Shown here piece by piece: positions 43,581 through 50,721 of a stretch of 64,000 nucleotides of DNA. Origin of the DNA: Fibrobacter succinogenes (GTDB taxonomy: Bacteria > Fibrobacterota > Fibrobacteria > Fibrobacterales > Fibrobacteraceae); the NCBI GenBank assembly GCA_902779055.1, contig CACZAD010000016.1, positions 42,063 to 106,062 on the forward strand, written 5' to 3'. The number at the start of each line of letters is the position of its first letter. Positions within the stretch are counted from its first letter, which is position 1. Made by a program: the position numbers and the translations under genes. The notes below the pieces were generated by a model. The model saw nothing but the letters and a program-made list of their open reading frames with translations, searched no databases and had not been told where the DNA came from.

Positions 43581-44312
43581 CTAGTCCTTCCAATAGCCAA
43601 CAATCAGCACTTCGGGAGTGGCCTTCGGGAACTTTTTGCTCTTGAACCCGACAATCTTGCGGAGGCTCTTCTGCTTGAGTTCCCAGCCCGTGCGCGTCAT
43701 TCCCTTTGTCGAGAGAGTCACCTTCAGGCCAGGCACCTTGCCGCCTTCCTTGATCTGGTCCATCTTGTCGACATTGAGCATCACGTTCTTCGTCTTGATG
43801 GAGAACTCCTTTTGGGCATTTTCGTCAAGAGCCAAATCCGGGCGCGATTTCTTATCCGTGCCCCAGACATAAAACGTCCATTCACGTTTTTCGTTCGGAG
43901 CATAAAAGCCTGCGTCAAACATTTTTTCGCCAAAGAAAATAGGAGCCTTCACATAGCCGTCGAGCTGCGCGGTGTACGGAGTTCCCTGGTTATCGATCAT
44001 CACCACGACTGGATTGATCTGGCCATCCATACCCGCAAAATCCATATCAAATTCGATGGTCACCGGAGCATTCGGAGCAATCTTTGTCGGATACTTGAAG
44101 TTCGACATACCAATGCCCTGGCCAATCACATTTTCAAGCGTAATTTCCTTGGCAGTGACATTAGCACCCTTGATGACGATGTGGCGCACATCGCCCTGGT
44201 CAGCGTAACCTATCGGATACGGATCTGGAACAAAACGGATAACATCATCGGCAAGCGCTGGAACCGTGAGGGCAGCAACTAAAAAAGCAAGAGAAATTTT
44301 TTTGAAATTCAT
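43581..44312 (-). CDS. Secreted protein, DUF1573-like beta-sandwich
   Basis: This 243-residue protein has a signal peptide (MNFKKISLAFLVAALTVPALA). The N-terminal half reads like an Ig/DUF1573-type domain ('DQGDVRHIVIKGANVTAKEI', 'KIAPNAPVTIEFDMDFAGMD', 'TAQLDGYVKAPIFFGEKMFD'), lacking the usual Cys motif. The C-terminal half ('EWTFYVWGTDKKSRPDLALD') is unrecognised. It is probably a periplasmic or surface accessory protein. TATATT lies 7 nt before the ATG, so a leaderless message is likely. Confidence 0.6.
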   Translation of the reverse strand: MNFKKISLAFLVAALTVPALADDVIRFVPDPYPIGYADQGDVRHIVIKGANVTAKEITLENVIGQGIGMSNFKYPTKIAPNAPVTIEFDMDFAGMDGQINPVVVMIDNQGTPYTAQLDGYVKAPIFFGEKMFDAGFYAPNEKREWTFYVWGTDKKSRPDLALDENAQKEFSIKTKNVMLNVDKMDQIKEGGKVPGLKVTLSTKGMTRTGWELKQKSLRKIVGFKSKKFPKATPEVLIVGYWKD

Positions 44313-44319
44313 ATGAGGT

Positions 44320-44325
44320 AATATA
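44320..44325 (-). promoter_or_regulatory. -10 element before the DUF1573-like gene (leaderless)
   Basis: TATATT on the minus strand, spacer ACCTCAT (7 nt), then ATG; no Shine-Dalgarno. Confidence 0.55.
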
Positions 44326-44360
44326 TAAAATGTTCGGGTTACAACAGGCCATCAATACCG

Positions 44361-44651
44361 CTACTTTTTCCATTTTGAAGTCGATGACGAAGACTTTCGA
44401 TCGGCACAGCGATACTCAGCCTGTTCATAGCAATATCTTGAAATTGAAACGCCAGAAGGAGGCTGGGCTATATTGAACTGTTCAACACAATCTTTGTATT
44501 TCCTTTGATCCTGGCATGTTTCGGGATGCAGAAACTTATCTTCCTCGTTTTCCTCATACCATTCTTCAGCGCAGGTATTCGTAGAAGCGCAAGGTCCGCA
44601 TGCCATAAGCCACGGACTCAGGAGAATCGGTATAATCAGGAACTTCATCAT
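44361..44651 (-). CDS. Small cysteine-rich lipoprotein
   Basis: About 96 residues from the first Met of 'MMKFLIIPILLSPWLMAC'; the lipobox WLMAC gives an acylated Cys18. The mature part has six further Cys ('GPCASTNTCAEEW', 'PETCQDQRKYKDCVEQ', 'RYCYEQAEYRCADRK') and a Ser-rich basic tail, suggesting a small disulfide-stabilised envelope domain. No family recognised. No ribosome binding site is visible; upstream starts (44666) are possible. Its 5' region overlaps the promoter region of the divergent gph-like gene. Confidence 0.5.
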   Translation of the reverse strand: MMKFLIIPILLSPWLMACGPCASTNTCAEEWYEENEEDKFLHPETCQDQRKYKDCVEQFNIAQPPSGVSISRYCYEQAEYRCADRKSSSSTSKWKK

Positions 44652-44671
44652 AAAATGAATATACAAAATTC

Positions 44672-44677
44672 TACATT
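44672..44677 (+). promoter_or_regulatory. -10 element before the gph-like gene (leaderless)
   Basis: TACATT, spacer TGGCGCC (7 nt), ATG at 44685; similar to the TATATTTGGCGTC run before cysE. Confidence 0.5.
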
Positions 44678-44684
44678 TGGCGCC

Positions 44685-45473
44685 ATGACTCCTCGTGACG
44701 AACTCAAAACACTGCTAGCCTCAAAAGAACTGTTCATTTTCGACTTGGACGGAACGCTGTTCAATACGCTCGGCGATTTGGCCCCCGCCGTGAACTACGC
44801 GATGACGCAATTCGGACTGCACACGCATTCAAACGACGATGTGCGCACTTTCATCGGAAACGGGTCTATGAACTTGATCCGTCGAGCCGTCGCTGCAAAT
44901 TTCATACCTGTAGCAAGTACCCGCGATATGGAAAAAGTCGCCGAAACGCTCGCCCGCGAAGGCTACAGCGAAGAGAAAATCAAGGAAATCCATAAAGTTT
45001 ATTCAGAATACTACTGGGAGCATTGCACCGAAAACACGGAACCGTACGAAGGCGTTATAGAGTTCGTGCGACGAATCGCCGCCCTCAATCGTGACAGGAA
45101 CTGCATTGAATGCAATAAGAACCGCGCCGGAGCAAAATGCGCGGCAATGCTCACAAACAAGCCGGTCGCACCCGCAGAAAAAATTCTCAAAAAATTTGGC
45201 CTAGAAAATTCTTTCGCCACATACCTCTGCGGCGACACCACGCCCGAACGCAAGCCAAGCCCCGCCGGCATTTACGAGATTCTCCGCCAGACAGGAATCG
45301 CCCCCGAAAAAGCAATTATGATTGGCGACGACACGCCCGACGTTCTAGCCGCAAAGAACGCAGGCATTGACAGCATCACGCTTTTCGAAGGATTCGGCAA
45401 AGCCGAAAACTTGCTCCCGCTAGAACCGCGCTACACCGCAGGCCATATCAAGGATTTTGCAGAATTGATTTAA
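44685..45473 (+). CDS. HAD-family phosphatase, phosphoglycolate-phosphatase type
   Basis: This 262-residue enzyme has HAD motif I 'FIFDLDGTLFNTLGD' and the family block 'FIGNGSMNLIRRAV'. Motif II is 'AAMLTNKPVAPAEKIL'; motif III/IV is 'GDTTPERKPSPAGIYEIL' and 'AIMIGDDTPDVLAAKNAGI'. These fit Gph-like enzymes that dephosphorylate 2-phosphoglycolate or related small phosphates. An insert 'RNCIECNKNRAGAKCAAM' just before motif II carries three Cys and is unusual. An upstream in-frame ATG at 44655 and a longer frame exist, but the -10 spacing and the family N-terminus support 44685. Confidence 0.82.
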   Translation: MTPRDELKTLLASKELFIFDLDGTLFNTLGDLAPAVNYAMTQFGLHTHSNDDVRTFIGNGSMNLIRRAVAANFIPVASTRDMEKVAETLAREGYSEEKIKEIHKVYSEYYWEHCTENTEPYEGVIEFVRRIAALNRDRNCIECNKNRAGAKCAAMLTNKPVAPAEKILKKFGLENSFATYLCGDTTPERKPSPAGIYEILRQTGIAPEKAIMIGDDTPDVLAAKNAGIDSITLFEGFGKAENLLPLEPRYTAGHIKDFAELI

Positions 45474-45496
45474 AAGTTATTAGTCTGCGACAACGG

Positions 45497-46171
45497 CTAT
45501 TCAGAAGCACTTGATGCAGCCAAAGGGATAATTTCGTACAGATTAATAGGGAATGAAAATGTCCCACCGTTTTTCGTTTTCGGGAAAATCCAACGACTGA
45601 CAGATTCTTTTATTTCTTCATTCATGGCGCTAAAGGAACTGTTTTCATCGATTGTAGTCGATGTAATCTCAACTTTTTCAACTTCGCCACTTGAAGCAAT
45701 TTTCAATGTCAAAACAATTTTTCCTTCAAATTCATTTGCCGAATCCGAACGATTCCTTATATACTTGTTGCAGACAAAACGTAAACCAGGAACACGCTGG
45801 CGATATACCTTTAAAAAAGATTGAACATCAATATCAAGTCCTTTGATAATGACATTTTTTTCAGACAACGGCTTTATACGACACCGAGGAACAACCCCGC
45901 GAGGACAATTTTTGCAAACAACATCCGAAGGAACACCATAAAGAGCCACAGTTTGCAATAGTCCATCCAAGTTAGGTCTTTCAGCTTTTATAGAAAAACT
46001 ATCACGATAAATTTTAGAGAGTTCACCCTTTTTCAACTTTATCGGATAAAAAGCCGACTTTTCCTTAAGACCATCAGGCTGCTGTTCATTAGCATCACCG
46101 CAACCCGCCCACAATGTAGCAGCGGTCATCAAAGCGATTTTGCCCAAAAATTTGCTAAAGTTTTTTGCCAT
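45497..46171 (-). CDS. Lipoprotein with AgmX/PglI-type C-terminal domain
   Basis: This 224-residue protein has a lipobox 'LWAGC' (Cys24). The C-terminal 100 residues match the AgmX/PglI/TonB-like domain pattern: 'GLRFVCNKYIRNRSDSANEF', 'EGKIVLTLKIASSGEVEKVE', then an 'I..SVSRWIFPKTKNGGTFSF' block with the conserved W-FP. In TonB-like energy transducers and gliding-motility proteins this fold makes envelope contacts; here the protein is lipid-anchored. The ATG lies inside the last codons of the YjdF-like gene (17-nt overlap), so they are co-translated. The mid-part CKNC pair is unexplained. Confidence 0.65.
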   Translation of the reverse strand: MAKNFSKFLGKIALMTAATLWAGCGDANEQQPDGLKEKSAFYPIKLKKGELSKIYRDSFSIKAERPNLDGLLQTVALYGVPSDVVCKNCPRGVVPRCRIKPLSEKNVIIKGLDIDVQSFLKVYRQRVPGLRFVCNKYIRNRSDSANEFEGKIVLTLKIASSGEVEKVEITSTTIDENSSFSAMNEEIKESVSRWIFPKTKNGGTFSFPINLYEIIPLAASSASE

Positions 46172-46754
46172 ACATCATACGAATGATAACCGCGACGGTC
46201 GCCCCAATAAGGCACATGAACATATCCGTCTGCGTATCCCAAATGTAGCCTTGAGTCCCCAGAAAAGCCTCCGTATCCGTCGGATTGCTGAGCGATGCCA
46301 GCCACTCAATAATTTCATAAAGCGCAGAAATCGCTTCGGCCACGCACACCGACAAAAATCCCGTCCAACCCGCCGTCTTGATCGGAGTCGTGCGGCGCAA
46401 AAGTTCAATCATCACGAGTGCCGGCGTCACGCCCTGCATCAAATGCCCGATTTTATCGTAATTGTTGCGCGTAAAGCCGAACCAGTCTTCCATCCAGAAT
46501 CCAAGCGGAACCTTCGCATACGAATAATGTGCCCCCACTAAAAGCACCGCCATATGGAGGGCTATGACCACATAAAGATACGTGGGCATCCTGAACTTCT
46601 TGTAAGTAAACACAAGAACCAACAGCCCGACAATCGCGGGAGCCGCTTCAAGGATCCAAGTGAGATAAGTATCCTCAACGCCGACAACAGACCAGAGCAT
46701 TGTCAAGAGAACAAAGCCCAGCAAGAACAAATGAGATTTTGCGATATTATTCAT
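46155..46754 (-). CDS. DUF2238 (YjdF-like) membrane protein
   Basis: This 199-residue protein has about six helices. Conserved family blocks are 'HMAVLLVGAHYSYAKVPLGF', 'NNYDKIGHLMQGVTPALVMI', 'CVAEAISALYEIIEWLASL' and 'GYIWDTQTDMFMCLIGA', with the H-x-G-H/E-E-W and D-Q-D residues typical of DUF2238. The function of the family is unknown. The start is set at 'MNNIAKSHLF', because TATTTT lies 6 nt upstream of this ATG; the longer frame has no such support. Confidence 0.85.
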   Translation of the reverse strand: MNNIAKSHLFLLGFVLLTMLWSVVGVEDTYLTWILEAAPAIVGLLVLVFTYKKFRMPTYLYVVIALHMAVLLVGAHYSYAKVPLGFWMEDWFGFTRNNYDKIGHLMQGVTPALVMIELLRRTTPIKTAGWTGFLSVCVAEAISALYEIIEWLASLSNPTDTEAFLGTQGYIWDTQTDMFMCLIGATVAVIIRMMYGKKL

Positions 46755-46760
46755 GCCTAG

Positions 46761-46766
46761 AAAATA
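46761..46766 (-). promoter_or_regulatory. -10 element before the YjdF-like gene (leaderless)
   Basis: TATTTT on the minus strand, spacer CTAGGC (6 nt), then ATG. Confidence 0.5.
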
Positions 46767-46791
46767 CAAATTTTCATCGACATACAGTATT

Positions 46792-47631
46792 TCAGAGCAA
46801 CTTTTCATTCACCCTAAATAACCCTTGTGTAATTAACCTTACTTCTGTTTGGCTCAAAGGTTTTTCGGAACTTTCCATTGAGATGATGAGATTTTTCCCC
46901 AAGACGTAGCCGCTTTGAAGGTAAGATGACAACTTTTTAACGGCTAGCGAAGCATATTCAGGATCATCCATCATTCCCAAATGTTCCCATAGAAATTCTC
47001 TACGCGTTCGCAAATCAAGGCAGGTAAAATCAGGATAAACGGTTCGACCACCATCCGCGATTTTCAATGGGCATTCGTATTTATAAGGGATTCCCATCCG
47101 TCCAAGCGTATCCGCAATAATCACCTCGGATTTTGAGCGAACTCGTTCACCCTTCGCGGTCTGCAAATCTGGAGCCCCCGCTTCAAAACATTTTCCCTTA
47201 TACGATACGGCAAGCCAACGCTTCGCATATCCTTCATCAGAAAGCAAAATAGGCACAACCAACGACTTGCGAACAGCATTCATCCGATTGTAAATGGCTT
47301 CCAATTCTCCAGGTCTGAATTTTGCAATAAACCCATCAATTAACGAAAGTTCATGTTCCATTTCCCGAAGCGCTTTTTCGTCATAATCCTTCTGCGCAAG
47401 TTTAGACATTTGCGAGATATCGTCTTTGGGAATATACACACCCTTTAGCGGGTCGGCATCAGTCAAATGATACCCATAAAATTGATTTCCACGTTTTGTA
47501 AGCCTCAAATGTCCTTGCGGCGCCCGCTTTAAAGCTTTTTTGGTCAACTCAATAGTACGAAGTATTTCCTCCGCACGATTTTGCAACAAAGGCAATAAGA
47601 TATCAGGGGAAAGTCTTTCAAAAGATTGCAT
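46792..47631 (-). CDS. Nuclease-like protein (PD-(D/E)XK-type motifs)
   Basis: The start is set at 'MQSFERLSPD' behind GAGGGTG; the frame continues upstream for 56 hydrophobic codons without support. The 279-residue product has helical N-terminal regions ('EILRTIELTKKALKRAPQGH') and a C-terminal core that reads like a PD-(D/E)XK nuclease: 'RSKSEVIIADTLGRMGIPYK', 'YECPLKI...TVYPDFTCLD' and 'REFLWEHLGMMDDPEYAS', with E, D and E in order. No partner gene is recognised. Three 36-bp inverted-repeat elements lie upstream, and the gene is AT-rich; both suggest an accessory locus. Function unknown; DNA cleavage is inference. Confidence 0.5.
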   Translation of the reverse strand: MQSFERLSPDILLPLLQNRAEEILRTIELTKKALKRAPQGHLRLTKRGNQFYGYHLTDADPLKGVYIPKDDISQMSKLAQKDYDEKALREMEHELSLIDGFIAKFRPGELEAIYNRMNAVRKSLVVPILLSDEGYAKRWLAVSYKGKCFEAGAPDLQTAKGERVRSKSEVIIADTLGRMGIPYKYECPLKIADGGRTVYPDFTCLDLRTRREFLWEHLGMMDDPEYASLAVKKLSSYLQSGYVLGKNLIISMESSEKPLSQTEVRLITQGLFRVNEKLL

Positions 47632-47813
47632 CACACCCTCTTGTAATAGCTCATATAACAAACGATATAGCCAACCGAGGAGCAAACGCATCCTGCATAT
47701 AGTAAGATAGGCCAGGAAGCACATCCTGACATTTGAAATATGCAAAATTAATAGTTCAAAAACAAGCAGGAGAACTACTTTTGCATATTTTAATAGCATT
47801 TTTGGTCAAAACC

Positions 47814-47849
47814 TGCTACTAAAATGGATTTTTTCACAATTTAGTAGCA
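47814..47849. repeat. 36-bp inverted-repeat element, copy 1
   Basis: Begins TGCTACTAAAATGG and ends CACAATTTAGTAGCA; the 10-bp ends (TGCTACTAAA, TTTAGTAGCA) are exact inverted repeats, with a short T-rich centre. It can form a hairpin on either strand. Confidence 0.8.
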
Positions 47850-47897
47850 CGAACTTTACTTTATATTAAATTTTTAGAAATTCAAACAGCGAAGTTA

Positions 47898-47933
47898 TGC
47901 TACTAAAACGTAAAATTTTGCAATTTAGTAGCA
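47898..47933. repeat. 36-bp inverted-repeat element, copy 2
   Basis: Begins TGCTACTAAAACG and ends GCAATTTAGTAGCA, with the same length and the same exact 10-bp terminal inverted repeats. It starts 84 bp after copy 1. Confidence 0.8.
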
Positions 47934-47992
47934 TCCAAAACAATTTGTCAAAGCCCAAATACGCCAAATTAAGTTAATTTATCCAAATTTCA

Positions 47993-48028
47993 TGCTACAA
48001 AAAATTAGTTTTTCACAATTTAGTAGCA
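47993..48028. repeat. 36-bp inverted-repeat element, copy 3
   Basis: Begins TGCTACAAAAAATTAG and ends CACAATTTAGTAGCA; the right half is identical to copy 1, the left end has one change. It starts 95 bp after copy 2 and lies about 43 bp before the miaB -10. Confidence 0.8.
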
Positions 48029-48070
48029 CATTTTCGCATTTTCCGCATATTCGGGCGGCAAATAACTTAC

Positions 48071-48076
48071 TATCTT
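48071..48076 (+). promoter_or_regulatory. -10 element before miaB (leaderless)
   Basis: TATCTT, spacer TGGCCGC (7 nt), ATG; no Shine-Dalgarno. Confidence 0.6.
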
Positions 48077-48083
48077 TGGCCGC

Positions 48084-49406
48084 ATGACGAAATACCACTT
48101 GGCCACATACGGCTGCCAGATGAACGAATACGACTCCGCAATGATAGCTCAACAGCTAGACATGTGCGGCTGCGTCGAGACGAATAACCAAGAAGACGCC
48201 GACATCATCATCGTGAACACCTGCAGCGTACGCGAAAAGGCCGAGGAAACCGCCATTGTGAACATCAGCAAGCTCAAGTACTTGCGCAAGAAGAATCCCG
48301 ACGTGAAAGTCGTTGTTTGCGGCTGCATGGCCAAGAACCGCGGCCCGGAACTACTCAAGCGCCTCAAAAACGTGAACTACATCGTAGGCCCGGACCAGTA
48401 CCGCAAAATTCCGGAACTTTTGTTCGGCGACGCCCACAGCCCGCTGCACCAGACGCACCACAAGATGTTCATCGACGAAGACCGCAGCGAAAACTACCTT
48501 GGCGACTACGCCAAGCTGAGCAACAACTTCAGCACATTCGTCGCGATCCAGCGCGGTTGCAACAAACGCTGCAGCTACTGCATCGTGCCGTACCTCCGCG
48601 GTCCCGAGAAATACCGCGAAGCAGACGACATTCTCGCCGAAGTCCGCAGAGCCGCCGACAAGGGCATTTCCGAAGTGATGCTGCTCGGCCAGACGGTAAA
48701 CGCCTACAAGACCGCCACCGAAGACTTCGCCACGCTTTTGACGAAGGTCTCCGAAATTGGCGGCATCAAGCGCATCCGCTTTACAAGCCCGCACCCGCGC
48801 CATTACACGAACGAACTCATCGACGTTCTTTTAAACAATCCGAAAGTTTGCCATTACGCGCACATCCCGCTCCAGAGCGGCTCCGACGCCATCCTCAAGA
48901 AGATGCGCCGCCAGCACAATATGGAACAGTACATGACCGTCATCGAACAACTGCGTAGCCACGACCCGTACTACGCCATTTCGACAGACGTCATCTGCGG
49001 ATTCGTGGGCGAAACCGACGAAGATTTCGAACAGACGATCAAGGCATTTGAAGCCTGCCAGTTCGATACCGCCTACATGTTCATCTACAGCCCGCGCAAG
49101 GGAACGGAATCGTACAACGAGCCCGAAATTCTCACGCCCGAAGAAAAGTCCGCGCGCCACACGCGCCTCGTGGAACTCCAGAACGCCATTACGCTCAAGC
49201 GTAACCAGATGATGATCGGCCGCACCGAAGAAATCCTCGTCGAAGCATGCTCCACCCGCGACAAGACTGAATTTGTCGGTAAGACGGACAATTTCAAGAA
49301 GGTCATCTTCAAGCCCGAAGAAGGCCGCATCATCAAGCCGGGCGACTATGTGCAGGTAAAAATCGACGACATTCGCGGTTGGACGCTCCGCGGCACGCTC
49401 GTATAG
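48084..49406 (+). CDS. miaB: tRNA-2-methylthio-N6-dimethylallyladenosine synthase
   Basis: Radical-SAM methylthiotransferase that adds the 2-methylthio group to i6A37 in tRNAs reading UNN codons. The 440 residues include the N-terminal cluster cysteines 'ATYGCQMNEYDS' (C11), 'IVNTCSVREKAEE' and 'VVCGCMAKNRG'. The radical-SAM motif is 'RGCNKRCSYCIVPYLRGPE' (CxxxCxxC), followed by 'LLGQTVNAYK' and a C-terminal TRAM domain ('ILVEACSTRDKTEFVGKTDN', 'GDYVQVKIDDIRGWTLRGTL'). The length is normal. It is monocistronic by position and expressed from a leaderless promoter. Confidence 0.96.
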   Translation: MTKYHLATYGCQMNEYDSAMIAQQLDMCGCVETNNQEDADIIIVNTCSVREKAEETAIVNISKLKYLRKKNPDVKVVVCGCMAKNRGPELLKRLKNVNYIVGPDQYRKIPELLFGDAHSPLHQTHHKMFIDEDRSENYLGDYAKLSNNFSTFVAIQRGCNKRCSYCIVPYLRGPEKYREADDILAEVRRAADKGISEVMLLGQTVNAYKTATEDFATLLTKVSEIGGIKRIRFTSPHPRHYTNELIDVLLNNPKVCHYAHIPLQSGSDAILKKMRRQHNMEQYMTVIEQLRSHDPYYAISTDVICGFVGETDEDFEQTIKAFEACQFDTAYMFIYSPRKGTESYNEPEILTPEEKSARHTRLVELQNAITLKRNQMMIGRTEEILVEACSTRDKTEFVGKTDNFKKVIFKPEEGRIIKPGDYVQVKIDDIRGWTLRGTLV

Positions 49407-49449
49407 CCACACACACCTCCGACCCGCCGACCCGGCCCCGCAGTCCTTT

Positions 49450-49484
49450 TTACGTAACTCACGTCACATCAACGACTTACGTAA
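49450..49484. promoter_or_regulatory. Paired TTACGTAA palindromes (candidate operator)
   Basis: TTACGTAA at 49450-49457 and again at 49477-49484, centres 27 bp apart. Together they form a larger inverted repeat (TTTACGTAA...TTACGTAAA). They lie about 33 bp before the TATATT of the SPOR gene, a place suited to a dimeric regulator. Confidence 0.4.
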
Positions 49485-49538
49485 ACTCGGCAGTGCCATA
49501 TTGTAAAAAAAATTTGTATATTTGCATTAGAGGCAAAT

Positions 49539-50474
49539 ATGACTAAATCATTTATTCACAATTTGGTTATTACGGGTGCATTCAGCGCACTTGCCACAAC
49601 ATTATCATTTGCAGAAACAGCACCGACGCTAGCCTCGGCCCAAAAAGCTTACGTAAACGGCAACTGGAAAGAAGCCGCAGCCGCTTACGAAGCCGTCTGC
49701 CCTGTACAACCCGATTCCACACGCACTGAATGCTTTTTGTGGAACATCCTCGCCCTCTCACAGACCGGCGTAGCAACAGATTTTAGCAAGGCCGGCAAAC
49801 GTCTTGACAGCCTCATCGACAAAACAAACCCGCAAAAGCCGATTTATGCAGACCTTATGATGACCAAGGCGCAGTTCCAACTGTACCTCGGCCGTTACAA
49901 CAAAGCCGCCGAATCGCTCGTCCACGCCATTGAAACGTCGCAACCGCACCAAGTCACCGTACTCCAAAAAGTTTGCTCCGCCGTACAAGAACGCGCCCAT
50001 AGCGAAGACCTGAACGAAGCCTGCAAGAACCTAGGCAATCCCGAAGCCAGCAAGGCCAAAGCAGAACAGGCCGCAAGCGCGCAACAAAACGTTCAAGTCG
50101 ATCAAGCGAACGCCGTGGAATCCAAGCCTCAAGCCGCCGAAACCAAGGCTCCAAGCGCACAGCCGGCAGAAACAAAACAGGCAGACGCCAAATCAAGCGC
50201 ACCCGAAGTTAAGCCCGCTGAAGAAAAATCCACATGGCAACTGCAGCTTGGCGCATTCGGCATCAAGTCCAATGCCGACTTGCTCGTCGACAATCTCAAA
50301 AAACGAAACATATCTAGCAAGATCATCCAGAACACACTTGAAAGCGGGAAAGTCCTGTACATCGTGCGCACCGGTCCTTTTGATACAAAGGAAAGCGCCG
50401 TGGATTACGGGGCAAAAAAGCTCGCTCCGCTTAACGTCGAATTCCGTCCGATGCTAGTAAAACAGGTCCAATAA
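49539..50474 (+). CDS. Secreted SPOR-domain protein
   Basis: This 311-residue protein has a signal peptide (ends 'LSFAETA'), then TPR-like helices ('LASAQKAYVNGNWKEAAAAY', 'KAQFQLYLGRYNKAAESLVH', about 28-150). A low-complexity Ala/Gln/Lys/Glu linker follows (about 170-230), and a C-terminal SPOR domain ('TWQLQLGAFGIKSNADLLVD', 'VLYIVRTGPFDTKESAVDYG', about 232-308). SPOR domains bind denuded glycan strands at division sites, so a septal role is plausible. GAGG precedes the ATG and TATATT lies 16 nt upstream, giving a short leader. Candidate operator palindromes stand further upstream. Confidence 0.85.
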   Translation: MTKSFIHNLVITGAFSALATTLSFAETAPTLASAQKAYVNGNWKEAAAAYEAVCPVQPDSTRTECFLWNILALSQTGVATDFSKAGKRLDSLIDKTNPQKPIYADLMMTKAQFQLYLGRYNKAAESLVHAIETSQPHQVTVLQKVCSAVQERAHSEDLNEACKNLGNPEASKAKAEQAASAQQNVQVDQANAVESKPQAAETKAPSAQPAETKQADAKSSAPEVKPAEEKSTWQLQLGAFGIKSNADLLVDNLKKRNISSKIIQNTLESGKVLYIVRTGPFDTKESAVDYGAKKLAPLNVEFRPMLVKQVQ

Positions 50475-50525
50475 AAGCGAAAAACAAACTAATCCATAGT
50501 AACCAAAAAATTTTTTACAGATTTT

Positions 50526-50548
50526 AACGCAGAAAACTAGCGTTTTTT
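50526..50548 (+). terminator. Weak terminator after the SPOR gene
   Basis: AACGC/GCGTT stem with a 9-nt loop followed by TTTT. Confidence 0.45.
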
Positions 50549-50583
50549 GAGGGTTATGCCTACAAAAAAGCGCTAAAATGTTC

Positions 50584-50589
50584 TATATT
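50584..50589 (+). promoter_or_regulatory. -10 element of tRNA-Leu
   Basis: TATATT 14 nt before the mature tRNA 5' end, giving a short precursor leader. Confidence 0.5.
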
Positions 50590-50603
50590 TGTGTTGCTCC
50601 CCC

Positions 50604-50687
50604 GCCGGGGTGGTGAAATTGGTAGACGCGCTGGACTCAAAATCCAGTACTCGCGAGAGTGTGAGGGTTCGATTCCCTCCCCCGGCA
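50604..50687 (+). tRNA. tRNA-Leu(CAA)
   Basis: Type II tRNA of 84 nt: acceptor GCCGGGG/CCCCGGC with discriminator A, anticodon stem CTGGA/TCCAG with loop CTCAAAA (anticodon CAA), long variable arm TACTCGCGAGAGTGT, and T-arm GAGGG TTCGATT CCCTC. CCA is not encoded. It decodes UUG. No terminator follows; a protein gene begins 34 nt later. Confidence 0.95.
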
Positions 50688-50721
50688 TTAAACCATTAAA
50701 CGTTTAAGAAAGAGATCGACA

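Larger units (their letters stand above)
47632..48070. other. Gene-free AT-rich region holding three 36-bp inverted repeats
   Basis: The first part (47632-47813) is AT-rich with only an unsupported hydrophobic frame on the minus strand, plus a very degenerate repeat-like piece around 47763-47798. The second part carries the three repeat copies, with spacers of 48 and 59 nt. No gene is visible on either strand. Confidence 0.6.

Noticed and set aside
44505..44684. Upstream extension of the gph-like gene
   Set aside because: It runs antisense through the small lipoprotein gene; the -10 element and family N-terminus support the ATG at 44685.
47632..47799. N-terminal extension of the nuclease-like gene by 56 codons
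   Set aside because: The extension is hydrophobic and AT-rich with no ribosome binding site, whereas GAGGGTG stands before the internal ATG at 47631.
47814..48028. CRISPR array
   Set aside because: Repeats are 36 bp, but spacers are 48 and 59 nt, the repeat centres differ between copies, there are only three copies, and no cas gene is in the window.
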